A stretch of DNA of 33,187 nucleotides, from the NCBI GenBank assembly GCA_913774715.1, contig CAJYHS010000256.1, positions 1 through 33,187 of the forward strand, in the 5' to 3' direction. Shown piece after piece: positions 9,098 through 18,070 of this stretch (the stretch's first letter is position 1; each line of letters starts with the position of its first letter). The DNA comes from an uncultured Siphonobacter sp. (GTDB lineage: Bacteria; Bacteroidota; Bacteroidia; Cytophagales; Spirosomataceae). A program made the translations under genes and the position numbers. The notes under the pieces are model-generated. The model had not been told where the DNA came from, ran no database searches, and saw only the letters and a program-made list of their open reading frames with translations.

Positions 9098-9237
9098 CGA
9101 TTCTAGCTTTTTTCGCTGGGATCCCCCTAGAATATAATACTCAGGCCTCATCAAAAGGACGGCTGATAACCGCCCTTTTTGTATACTCTTCTAAATCCAT
9201 TAAAGTACCCAGTGATGCCAGCGAAAAAGCTGGCATC
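9098..9237. repeat. Intergenic repeat module, copy 1
   Basis: The module begins CGATTCTAGC (9098) and carries an element in minus orientation (AGCTTTTTTCGCTGGGATCC, 9105-9124). A terminator-like hairpin follows at 9153-9180, then a plus-orientation copy at 9214-9237. That copy is itself a perfect hairpin: arm GATGCCAGC, loop GAAAAA, arm GCTGGCATC. The same order recurs in copy 2. No credible gene is present. Confidence 0.75.
9153..9180. terminator. Terminator-like hairpin inside repeat module 1
   Basis: AAAAGGACGG (9153-9162) pairs with CCGCCCTTTT apart from one A/C mismatch, with loop CTGATAA, and ends in a T run. It lies 120 bases after the hydrolase stop. Confidence 0.75.
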
Positions 9238-9252
9238 GGCTTGCAGAGACAA

Positions 9253-9409
9253 TCGATTCTACTGATGCGAGCTTTTTCGTTGGCATCCCATTCGTCGGGA
9301 GTTACTATATCCCATCTTTCCTATTAATCAAAAAGGACGGCCCATGACCGTCCTTTTTGATTCGCTTTCTATTTACCAATGTTAATAATACCAGCGAAAA
9401 GCTACCATC
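9253..9409. repeat. Intergenic repeat module, copy 2
   Basis: Opens with the same CGATTCT as copy 1. It then has GATGCGAGC-TTTTTC-GTTGGCATC (9264-9287), which is the inverse of the 9214-9237 element with two changes. A terminator-like hairpin lies at 9326-9362. The module closes with a degenerate plus-orientation copy, ATACCAGCGAAAAGCTACCATC (split here as ATACCAGCGAAAA then GCTACCATC, 9388-9409). Confidence 0.72.
9326..9362. terminator. Perfect bidirectional terminator inside repeat module 2
   Basis: Arm AATCAAAAAGGACGG (9326-9340), loop CCCATGA, and a perfect complement at 9348-9362. A run on one side and T run on the other let it work in both directions between the hydrolase and the convergent lipoprotein gene. 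Confidence 0.85.
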
Positions 9410-9424
9410 GAAATGAATCCTTAG

Positions 9425-9850
9425 CTAGTCCCCACGGTATAACACCGCCGTGCCTTCCATAATGTATCCATTAGAAGTGGCCGTGGTGTAGTACTTATAC
9501 TTCACATCCATAACGGCGTTGGCTCCAATAGCTTCGGCCTTCTTTACCAACATTTCCGTCAGACGGTTTTTCTGGCGTGCGTCATTTCCGCGACCTACCA
9601 TGGGCCCGCGGGTTTTTCGCTGTTCTTCCGTTAGAAGCATTTCCTCCTGAATGCTTACCTGATCAATCACCTGAAAAGGACGGTCAGGCTTCTTTTCGTT
9701 CTCCCAGAAAACGTCCAGATCATACTTGGGATTTCTTTTAAGCGGAACCGATGGACTAAAACAACTCACTACACCCCAGGAAATCAGAATCATTCCCAGA
9801 GCCTGTAAGCTACGTTTTTTCGACGGACGATTAAATGCTTTCTGAATCAT
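9425..9850 (-). CDS. Small lipoprotein with a YbjQ-like C-terminal segment
   Basis: 141-residue predicted lipoprotein. The ATG at 9850 gives MIQKAFNRPSKKRSLQALGM followed by a hydrophobic stretch ending WGVVSC, with lipid-attachment candidate Cys30. A longer reading from 9892 would displace the signal sequence. The C-terminal part (about 95-141: KKAEAIGANAVMDVKYKYYT, then TSNGYIMEGTAVLY) resembles the YbjQ-type domain, whose hallmark is 'A..GANAV..V'. The middle is charged and predicted helical. The start codon overlaps the end of the upstream Dabb-family gene by 20 bases, which suggests translational coupling. Function unknown; an envelope location is likely. Confidence 0.75.
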   Translation of the reverse strand: MIQKAFNRPSKKRSLQALGMILISWGVVSCFSPSVPLKRNPKYDLDVFWENEKKPDRPFQVIDQVSIQEEMLLTEEQRKTRGPMVGRGNDARQKNRLTEMLVKKAEAIGANAVMDVKYKYYTTATSNGYIMEGTAVLYRGD

Positions 9851-10133
9851 AGATGAGTACACGATCCCAGTATTGTTTGCAAGTCTCAACAAACTTCAGG
9901 TGAATAGGTGCTACCTGATACACGTCGTGAGCAGCTTCGTCTTTAAAGACAGTTAACAGGCAGTAATCATACGAACGATCAATCACGGGGCGATCCGTTG
10001 CTGCGGGTTTACCCACGTTGAATACTTCGATGCCTTCAACGCCTTTCAATGAAGAAACTCCTTCTTCAAATTTCGCCCGGTCTTCAGCCGAAATTCCTTC
10101 TTTCAACCAGAAATTAACTACGTGTACAAACAT
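9831..10133 (-). CDS. Dabb-family (stress-responsive alpha/beta-barrel) protein
   Basis: 100-residue cytoplasmic protein. It begins MFVHVVNFWLKEG and has the typical Dabb pattern: an HxVxFWLK strand, a helical 'AKFEEGVSSLKGVEGI', a central strand 'YDYCLLTVFKDEAAHDVYQ' and a 'HLKFVE' helix. Family members are dimeric ferredoxin-like folds of mostly unknown or small-molecule function. The gene sits 35 bases after dapA on the same strand and overlaps the following lipoprotein gene, so it is probably in the ligA-dapA operon. There is no sign of a signal peptide. Confidence 0.88.
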   Translation of the reverse strand: MFVHVVNFWLKEGISAEDRAKFEEGVSSLKGVEGIEVFNVGKPAATDRPVIDRSYDYCLLTVFKDEAAHDVYQVAPIHLKFVETCKQYWDRVLIYDSESI

Positions 10134-10168
10134 TACTAAATTTCTTTAAATAATTAACAATCAGAATA

Positions 10169-11050
10169 TTATTTCAAAAGATCTTTTTGAAGAACCTTCA
10201 ACTGACGTTCCTTCAAGTCTTCGGAAGTCTTCATTAAAGGCAAACGAACGTCGGAAGAAATAATACCTAATGATTCTAAGATGCCTTTTACCCCTACAGG
10301 GTTGCCTTCTTCGTACAATAAAGGATCAATATCCAGGAATGAGCCTAAACCCTTGCGAGCCGTAGCGAAGTCTCCAGCTAAAGCAGAGTGAATAACATGG
10401 GTGAATTGTTTAGGGAACGCATTCGCAATCACCGACATTACACCTACGCCTCCAATACTGATAATAGGCACAGCCTGCACATCATCACCAGAAATCAGAA
10501 GGAAGCCTTCGGGCATATCTCGGTAGATTTCCATGCATTGTTCGATGATGCAGGAAGCTTCTTTCATTCCAATAATATTCGGGTGCTGAGCAAGTTCCAC
10601 TACCGTAGCACTCGTCATGTTAATACCCGTTCGACCCGGAATATTGTACATAATCACAGGTACTGGCGAAGCATCTGCTACCGCTGTATAGTGAGCAATA
10701 ACTCCACGCTTTCCAGGTTTATTATAATACGGACAAACCGACAAAATAGCGTCAACTCCCGAGAAATCGATTTTCTGAAGCTGGTCTACTACCTTAGCGG
10801 TTACATTTCCACCCACTCCATAAACGATCGGAAGCTTACCGGAGTTGTGGTCTTTTACAAACTGTAAAATTTCGGCTTTCTCAGCATCCGTCGTCGTTGC
10901 TGATTCGCCCGTCGTGCCCTGAATCACGAGGTAATCTACCCCTCCGTCAGTCACGTGCTGGATCATTCGTTCAAGACCTGCCCAGTCGATGGAGCCGTCT
11001 TCAGTAAAGGGAGTAACTAAGGCGACTCCAACGCCGTGAAATTTGTTCAT
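10169..11050 (-). CDS. dapA: 4-hydroxy-tetrahydrodipicolinate synthase
   Basis: 293-residue TIM-barrel aldolase that condenses pyruvate with aspartate-4-semialdehyde, the committed step to diaminopimelate and lysine. The Schiff-base lysine is Lys163 (NIIGMKEAS). The catalytic Tyr135 and the substrate-binding Arg140 lie in VIMYNIPGRTG. Thr47/Thr48 are in the IQGTTGES loop. The start at 11050 (MNKFHGVGVALVTPF) fits the family; the frame stays open upstream to 11143 but that part reads through an inverted repeat and is not homologous. It is followed at 35 bases by the Dabb gene and preceded by ligA, all on the same strand. Confidence 0.97.
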   Translation of the reverse strand: MNKFHGVGVALVTPFTEDGSIDWAGLERMIQHVTDGGVDYLVIQGTTGESATTTDAEKAEILQFVKDHNSGKLPIVYGVGGNVTAKVVDQLQKIDFSGVDAILSVCPYYNKPGKRGVIAHYTAVADASPVPVIMYNIPGRTGINMTSATVVELAQHPNIIGMKEASCIIEQCMEIYRDMPEGFLLISGDDVQAVPIISIGGVGVMSVIANAFPKQFTHVIHSALAGDFATARKGLGSFLDIDPLLYEEGNPVGVKGILESLGIISSDVRLPLMKTSEDLKERQLKVLQKDLLK

Positions 11051-11088
11051 AAAAAGTGTTGCCGCTGGAAGATCGTTGATAGCTGTTA

Positions 11089-11130
11089 GTTGTTTGTTGT
11101 TAGTTTTAAAATCTACCAACAACAAACAAC
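11089..11130. repeat. Inverted repeat between ligA and dapA
   Basis: 13-bp perfect arms GTTGTTTGTTGTT (11089-11101) and AACAACAAACAAC (11118-11130) around a 16-base loop. It lies 39 bases upstream of the dapA ATG, inside the presumed operon. It is low in G+C and has no clear T run, so it may be an mRNA hairpin or a dispersed GTTAGTT-type intergenic repeat rather than a terminator. Confidence 0.6.
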
Positions 11131-11153
11131 CTGTAACGAACAACTACACTCCG

Positions 11154-13202
<2,049 letters not shown>

Positions 13203-13354
13203 TTACTGGTTTACAGGTCTCGAAAAGTTGGGTTTAGAGGACGTTCCCTCTTAGAAAATCATGTAGGCGAAAGAAGAAACGCTGGATAAGTTCCTCCCAG
13301 AATCACCCGCCGAGAACTGATTTTTTACAAAGGTACTTTTCTAACGGAAAAATT

Positions 13355-13362
13355 TACCTTTG
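13355..13362 (+). promoter_or_regulatory. Candidate -7 box immediately before the rpe ATG
   Basis: TACCTTTG matches TAnnTTTG and ends four bases before the ATG at 13367. No Shine-Dalgarno sequence is present, so a transcript starting here would be leaderless or nearly so. No good TTTG -33 element is seen at 17-23 bases. Confidence 0.45.
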
Positions 13363-13366
13363 TACC

Positions 13367-14017
13367 ATGAAAACGCCTTTAATTGCTCCTTCAGTGCTTG
13401 CCTCTGACTTCGCGAATTTGCAGCGGGAAATCGAAATGCTGAACCGTTCGGAAGCCGACTGGATTCATTTTGATGTAATGGATGGTGTCTTTGTACCGAA
13501 TATTTCCTTCGGTATTCCCGTCCTCGAAGCCGTTAAGAAGTACGCTCAGAAACCCATTGACGTGCATTTGATGATCACGCAACCCGAGCGTTACATCGAG
13601 ACCTTCCAGAAAGCTGGAGCTGATGTCATTACGGTACATTACGAAGCCTGCACGCACTTACACCGAACCATTCAACAAATCAAAGATACGGGTTGCAAGG
13701 CTGGAGTAGCCCTCAATCCGCATACGCCAGTCGAGTTACTGGAAAATGTGCTGGAAGACCTGGACATGGTATTGATCATGTCGGTTAACCCCGGTTTTGG
13801 TGGACAAAAATTCATTAACCGTACCTTCCAGAAATTGAACCAACTGAGTGAAATGCGGGAGACGCTGAATAAAAACCTGTTAATTGAAGTAGATGGCGGC
13901 GTCAATGCCTCTAACGCGAAAAAATTACTGGAACATGGAGCCAACGTATTAGTAGCCGGAAATTTTGTTTTCTCTTCTGAAAACCCAGAGCAGACGATTG
14001 CCGAGTTGAAGAAATAG
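13367..14017 (+). CDS. rpe: Ribulose-phosphate 3-epimerase
   Basis: 216-residue TIM-barrel enzyme that interconverts ribulose-5-phosphate and xylulose-5-phosphate in the pentose phosphate pathway. Metal-binding and catalytic residues are in place: His34 and Asp36 (WIHFDVMDG), His67 (IDVHLMI) and Asp176 (EVDGGVN). The flexible-loop motif MSVNPGFGGQ is at about 138-147. The length is normal. The gene starts at ATG 13367, directly behind a promoter-like box, and its TAG stop is followed without a gap by a 71-base palindrome. It is divergent from ligA. Confidence 0.97.
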   Translation: MKTPLIAPSVLASDFANLQREIEMLNRSEADWIHFDVMDGVFVPNISFGIPVLEAVKKYAQKPIDVHLMITQPERYIETFQKAGADVITVHYEACTHLHRTIQQIKDTGCKAGVALNPHTPVELLENVLEDLDMVLIMSVNPGFGGQKFINRTFQKLNQLSEMRETLNKNLLIEVDGGVNASNAKKLLEHGANVLVAGNFVFSSENPEQTIAELKK

Positions 14018-14088
14018 TCATTAAACCTCAAAATTTAACTTCCCGAAAGGTTCAACCTTTCGGGAAGTTAAATTTTGAGGTTTAATGA
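14018..14088. terminator. 71-base perfect palindrome abutting the rpe stop codon
   Basis: Two 35-base arms (14018-14052 and 14054-14088) are exact reverse complements around a single C at 14053. The arms open TCATTAAACCTC and have a G/C-rich tip CCCGAAAGGTT. It probably ends the rpe transcript, but it lacks a proper T run and is far longer than a usual terminator stem. Confidence 0.6.
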
Positions 14089-14350
14089 AAAGCTCTCGCC
14101 GAGCGAATAACTAATAGTAGGCTTCTGGCCGACAGGATTCGAATCAGCGGATTTTTTCTCAACAAAAAATCGCCAGAACCGAGCGACGGTAGATAATCCT
14201 TACGCGTTCCCATTGTACCCATTCCAGTGTAGCAAGGGCATTATTACCTATTTCCTACGATCCATAATATAATTTTGTAAAATAATCCATAAAAAACTTT
14301 TTATTATCCAATAACATCTGTAACTTTCATCTAATCAATCCCAGAAAGTT
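14089..14350. other. Gene-free stretch with nested inverted repeats
   Basis: No gene is supported. An imperfect hairpin centres on ATTTTTTCTCAACAAAAAAT, with GCG/CGC ends. It is enclosed by TTCTGGC and GCCAGAA, with GATTCGAATC (a 10-base palindrome) bulged on the left arm. The left part, read on the minus strand, looks like a tRNA T-arm (TTCGAATCC), but no cloverleaf can be built. CCGAGCGA occurs twice as a direct repeat. Confidence 0.4.
14270..14277 (+). promoter_or_regulatory. Possible -7 box upstream of the DoxX-like gene
   Basis: TAATTTTG matches TAnnTTTG, 73 bases before the ATG at 14351. A near match, TAACTTTC (14321-14328), lies closer. Either could drive the gene; neither has a clear -33 partner. 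Confidence 0.25.
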
Positions 14351-14782
14351 ATGAGTACGATCGAACGTATAGAACATTGGGGAGATACGCATCACCCCGT
14401 CTGGCTCGATGCTCTTCGAGTCGTTTTGGGTATTTTTCTTTTTACCAAGGGCCTTTCCTTTTTAATGGATACCGATGGCATTGGTCCGCTATTAACTCAG
14501 TCCAATTTTATCTGGTCCATGGCCGGCATTCATTACGTTGCCTTTGCCCATCTGTTTGGAGGGTTACTAATTGCTTTTGGTTGCATTACTCGTATTGCCG
14601 TTGCCTTTCAGATTCCAATTCTATTAGTAGCCGTATTTTTTATTAATATTTCCCGGGGATTTACTTACATCAATTCGGAGTTATGGCTGTCAATCCTGAC
14701 CCTGGCTCTGCTGATTTTATTTTTAATCGTTGGCTCGGGAAGATTTTCCGTCGATCACTGGATGAAGTCTTACGTTCATTGA
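14351..14782 (+). CDS. DoxX-like four-helix membrane protein
   Basis: 143-residue integral inner-membrane protein with four hydrophobic helices (about 20-37, 56-80, 85-101, 110-128). The first includes LDALRVVLGIFLFTKGLSFL, which matches the DoxX pattern (R..LG..F...G..F). The third begins CITRIAVAFQIPILL, matching the DoxX G..TR.A.....L segment. DoxX relatives include quinol-oxidase-linked and redox-stress proteins, and the role here is unknown. Its neighbours do not help: rpe lies upstream across a 333-base gap, and a convergent TonB receptor gene follows a strong bidirectional terminator. Confidence 0.8.
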   Translation: MSTIERIEHWGDTHHPVWLDALRVVLGIFLFTKGLSFLMDTDGIGPLLTQSNFIWSMAGIHYVAFAHLFGGLLIAFGCITRIAVAFQIPILLVAVFFINISRGFTYINSELWLSILTLALLILFLIVGSGRFSVDHWMKSYVH

Positions 14783-14826
14783 TCCTCTTTTTATACCTTC
14801 AGCCTTTGTCAAGTTGAGTATGGTGG

Positions 14827-14869
14827 TAAAAGAAAACCCGAACGGAAATTCCGTTCGGGTTTTCTTTTA
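14827..14869. terminator. Bidirectional terminator between the DoxX-like and TonB receptor genes
   Basis: Perfect 21-bp arms around a single A at 14848. The inner 20 bases of the left arm are AAAAGAAAACCCGAACGGAA (14828-14847). A-rich and T-rich ends make it effective in both directions. Confidence 0.9.
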
Positions 14870-14882
14870 GACATTCATTAAG

Positions 14883-17306
14883 TTAAAGTTTGACTTCAAA
14901 AGGAATAACCAGCTTGAAGCTCAGGTTACGGCCCATGTTAAATACGCCAACCCGACCCGTTCGCTGATTTACCTCCAGATATTTCAGACGACTCTGGTGC
15001 GACTGATAAGCTACATCAAACACATTGTTAGCCGAGAAGTAGAATGAAGCCAAGGTCCGTTTATTCTTGGTAACGATGTCGGTTCCCAATCCAACATTAA
15101 CCAGCTGATAACCCGCCGTGGCGGTTTCTGTACCGTAAGCCGCCAGGAAACGATTCTGTTTCTGAGTCACTTCCAGATCAATCGTTAGGTATAAGTTGCG
15201 AAGGAAATCCTTATAACGATCCTTGGTTAGCTTCACCTGGGAAATCCAGCGGGGAGCAGGCATAAATGGCAGGTACTTGGCATCCTCCTCCTGAGCTGAC
15301 AAGTTATCGCCAAATACAGCTGAATAACTCTGGGTAATGCTAAACCAACGGGCGGTTTGTGGGTTAAAGGTGACCGTTCCCTCCACCCCACGCAGGCGGG
15401 CGTTTCCCTGAGCATAACGGTAAATAGGCACATTCCCATTGTATAACGTATCCTGACCATTAGCCCCCTGTACGCGTTCAGAATACGTGTAGTTTTTAAT
15501 TGAGTTCTGGAAAACGCTTAGATCTACGTACCAGTTTTTGTCTTCGTAGGTCAAGCCTAAGTCACCCTGATACGCCACTTCGGGAACGGCATTCAGTTTA
15601 CCGATTTCGTACCGGAAGGTTCCGGCGTGGATCCCATTGGATGAAAGTTCAGGAACCGTTGGTGCCCGGAAACCACGGGAGCCATTAATCCGAACGGCCA
15701 GCTTATTTGTCAGGTTATACACACCACCGATACTGGCGGAAACGTTCTGATAATTTTTGTCGAACCCGGCAAAACGCTCGCTACCTGATCCCTGCGGAGT
15801 AACCTGAAAATTACCATCTGGATCGATGTACAGCTTACCAATATCCAGCAAACGGATATCATAACGAACCCCACCGGACAATTTCAGCCGATCATAACTC
15901 TTTTTGGCAAACATAAATAAGCCGTTATCAAAGAGATTATAGTTCGGATAAAGTACCTGAAAACCTTTATTATCCAGTCGTTGGAACATGCCATTCGTTC
16001 CGACATTTACTTCCCAATTATTCTTTGCCGCAAAATTGTAACGAACGTCATAGTAATTGGTGTAGAGATACAAATCCAGTTGGGACTCCCAGGGTCGGGT
16101 CACGTCACCATATTCACTCCGGGTGTTACGAGCTACACTGAAGACGCCTGATAACGAAGATCCATTGGAGAAATTCAACAGGTTATTCCAGGAAACTTTT
16201 TCATTGATCAATTTCTGAGAGTTATACGGAATAAAATCCCGGCTGGTTAACTCCGCATCAGTTACGGGACGGTCTACTTCTTCACCACTGGCCGTAACAC
16301 TGGCGGTCGTGAATCGACCTGACGCGTCACGTGTTCCGTTAATGATGTTATACTTCTGATACGTCCGCAGGAAGTGAATGCGGGAATATCCCCACTTCTT
16401 ATTCAAACCAAAATAACCATTAAAGTTAATGGGCTCGGTGAAGTTAGAGGCGAACACCCGCCCATCATACGCATTGCGGTAATTTTTAGTGGACTTAGTG
16501 GAAGCCTGTGCCAGCCACACAAAGCCGTTTTTATTACCGGCCAGCTGAGCCGAAATCCCATATAGGTTATTATTCGTTTGATAGTTACTCAACACACGAC
16601 CCACCATTTTGCCTTCTTCTATCGGACGGGGAGATAATACCGACATTACGCCGCCTAGCCCATCAGAGCCATACATAAGCGAACCCGCTCCACGGATGAT
16701 TTCGTATCGATCGATTGAGTACTCATCAATCTGGATGCTGTGTTCTTCACCCCACTGATTATCTTCCTGACGAACGCCGTCGTGCATGGTAATAACCCGG
16801 TTAAAACCTAAGCCACGAATAATGGGCTTGCTCAAGCCCGCTCCCGTTGATACCTGGGACATCCCCGGCAACTTAGCCACGGCATCGATCAGGTTGGTAG
16901 AAGACTGCTGTAATAAACGAAGCTGGGTGATCGCAGCAATTGGAATGGGACTTTCCTTGATAACCGTTTTCGTGGATGAACCCGATACAATCACCTCTTC
17001 AAGTGACTGAGCCGCATTCTCCATCGTAAAATCTTTCGTGGTGGCTCCGTCGATGGTGACTTTTTCGATAACGGTACGATGTGAAACGTAGCTCACCTGA
17101 ACGGTAAAAGTGCCTTTGGGAAGGTTAGAGATCCGATACGTCCCATTCACATCCGAACTCGCTCCAATGCGTAGATCGGGAATGTAGATAGTTGCTCCGA
17201 CTACGGTTTCGTTATCTTCTTTGTGAATAATTTTTCCAGAAAGTGAATTCTGAGCCAGTAAACTTCCCGAAATCAGGAAGCAGAAAAGTAGAAATAAATT
17301 TTTCAT
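14883..17306 (-). CDS. TonB-dependent receptor, ZnuD-like, with carboxypeptidase-regulatory N-domain
   Basis: 807-residue outer-membrane receptor. ATG 17306 gives a clean signal peptide (MKNLFLLFCFLISGSLLAQ); a start at 17336 would add ten residues in front of it. Order: CarboxypepD_reg domain (about 22-98), a TonB-box-like EEVIVSG (103-109), plug (about 115-225, including IIRGLGFNRV and the motif QWGEEH at 184-189), and a 22-strand-type barrel ending FKLVIPFEVKL. From memory, the barrel segments TVPELSSNGIHAGTFRYEIG and WYVDLSVFQNSIKNYTY parallel zinc receptor ZnuD of Neisseria, though the His-rich loops of ZnuD are lacking. A metal substrate is an inference. A His-rich small protein gene lies 205 bases upstream on the same strand. 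Confidence 0.88.
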   Translation of the reverse strand: MKNLFLLFCFLISGSLLAQNSLSGKIIHKEDNETVVGATIYIPDLRIGASSDVNGTYRISNLPKGTFTVQVSYVSHRTVIEKVTIDGATTKDFTMENAAQSLEEVIVSGSSTKTVIKESPIPIAAITQLRLLQQSSTNLIDAVAKLPGMSQVSTGAGLSKPIIRGLGFNRVITMHDGVRQEDNQWGEEHSIQIDEYSIDRYEIIRGAGSLMYGSDGLGGVMSVLSPRPIEEGKMVGRVLSNYQTNNNLYGISAQLAGNKNGFVWLAQASTKSTKNYRNAYDGRVFASNFTEPINFNGYFGLNKKWGYSRIHFLRTYQKYNIINGTRDASGRFTTASVTASGEEVDRPVTDAELTSRDFIPYNSQKLINEKVSWNNLLNFSNGSSLSGVFSVARNTRSEYGDVTRPWESQLDLYLYTNYYDVRYNFAAKNNWEVNVGTNGMFQRLDNKGFQVLYPNYNLFDNGLFMFAKKSYDRLKLSGGVRYDIRLLDIGKLYIDPDGNFQVTPQGSGSERFAGFDKNYQNVSASIGGVYNLTNKLAVRINGSRGFRAPTVPELSSNGIHAGTFRYEIGKLNAVPEVAYQGDLGLTYEDKNWYVDLSVFQNSIKNYTYSERVQGANGQDTLYNGNVPIYRYAQGNARLRGVEGTVTFNPQTARWFSITQSYSAVFGDNLSAQEEDAKYLPFMPAPRWISQVKLTKDRYKDFLRNLYLTIDLEVTQKQNRFLAAYGTETATAGYQLVNVGLGTDIVTKNKRTLASFYFSANNVFDVAYQSHQSRLKYLEVNQRTGRVGVFNMGRNLSFKLVIPFEVKL

Positions 17307-17511
17307 GAAGTTTATGCGGGAAAAAATGGACCACACACGAACTCACGCTGACTAGACCGGTACGTGTACAAACTACCGCCTACTCAGGCCTGAAGCCCGT
17401 TTAGGGTATTAAAGAAAGAAAGGGAGAAAGTAAAACACGGGATAACAAGCACCGACGAGCCAGACGGATCTATCCTCCGTAGACACGAAAATGTACTTAT
17501 TGACCCGAAAA

Positions 17512-17898
17512 TTAAATCAGGACCGGAGGCCCGCGATGGGAATAGTAAAGGAAAGGCCGCAGGAGGCGAATTCCCTGGTAGACAATCAGAAAGACCGAAA
17601 CCTCAGCTAACGTTACGAGCTGAAAATCAATGAATTCAAAATCCGTTAACTCCAGAACGGGATTGGAGACGGCATCCAGCAATAATAACTCCAGCGACGT
17701 GTGAGAGTTAGGTTGAATGGGTCCTTTGTTCTGGGATTTGAAGGGGTGAGCGTGAGAGATAATTCGCCCATCCGCCAGTCGGTGACCATGCCGAAACACA
17801 ACCCCATTGACGAACATAGCCGTAAACAGTACTAGAAAAAATCTAGCAGCTGGTTTTCGGTATAAGCTCCGCCAGGATGTTTTGTGAGACAGGGTCAC
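17512..17898 (-). CDS. Small histidine-rich membrane protein upstream of the TonB receptor
   Basis: 128-residue protein with a GTG start at 17898. The N-terminus is basic, followed by a hydrophobic segment (about 18-34, ARFFLVLFTAMFVNGVV). Directly after it is a histidine cluster, FRHGHRLADGRIISHAHPF (about 35-53), predicted to face the periplasm. A second hydrophobic segment lies at about 92-110. I do not recognise a characterised family, but the H-x-H...H-x-H arrangement suggests metal binding. The same strand and position ahead of a ZnuD-like receptor suggest a joint role in metal handling. No ATG is available for this frame near the promoter-like box, so GTG is the best start. Confidence 0.7.
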   Translation of the reverse strand: MTLSHKTSWRSLYRKPAARFFLVLFTAMFVNGVVFRHGHRLADGRIISHAHPFKSQNKGPIQPNSHTSLELLLLDAVSNPVLELTDFEFIDFQLVTLAEVSVFLIVYQGIRLLRPFLYYSHRGPPVLI

Positions 17899-17922
17899 GA
17901 GGAAGGTTCAATCGGTTTAGTA

Positions 17923-17930
17923 CAAAAATA
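17923..17930 (-). promoter_or_regulatory. Candidate -7 box for the His-rich protein gene
   Basis: Minus-strand TATTTTTG matches TAnnTTTG, 24 bases upstream of the GTG start at 17898. It could also serve the downstream TonB receptor gene. Confidence 0.4.
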
Positions 17931-18070
17931 GCAAAGGTTTTGACATTGTTACATGGCTGCCCTACACCTACCCATGAAATGGCTTCCAGAAATAACAATT
18001 TGCAGACCAAATGACTTATACAAAGGACTTAATTCAGGGTCTTACGTATCTATTTACACGGTTTTGTTTA

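Noticed and set aside
9037-9327. Open frame of 96 codons after the alpha/beta hydrolase gene
   Set aside because: It runs through the repeat modules and a terminator hairpin, has no recognisable protein features, and is best explained as non-coding.
9098-9409. CRISPR array
   Set aside because: Repeats alternate in orientation, are few and diverged, have no regular spacers, and no cas genes are near.
10388-10867. 159-codon plus-strand frame
   Set aside because: It is antisense to dapA, which has full motif support.
11051-11143. N-terminal extension of dapA
   Set aside because: The added codons translate an inverted repeat, and the DapA family starts at the MNKFHG position.
14125-14145. tRNA gene on the minus strand
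   Set aside because: Only a T-loop-like string is present; D and anticodon arms and a paired T-stem are missing.
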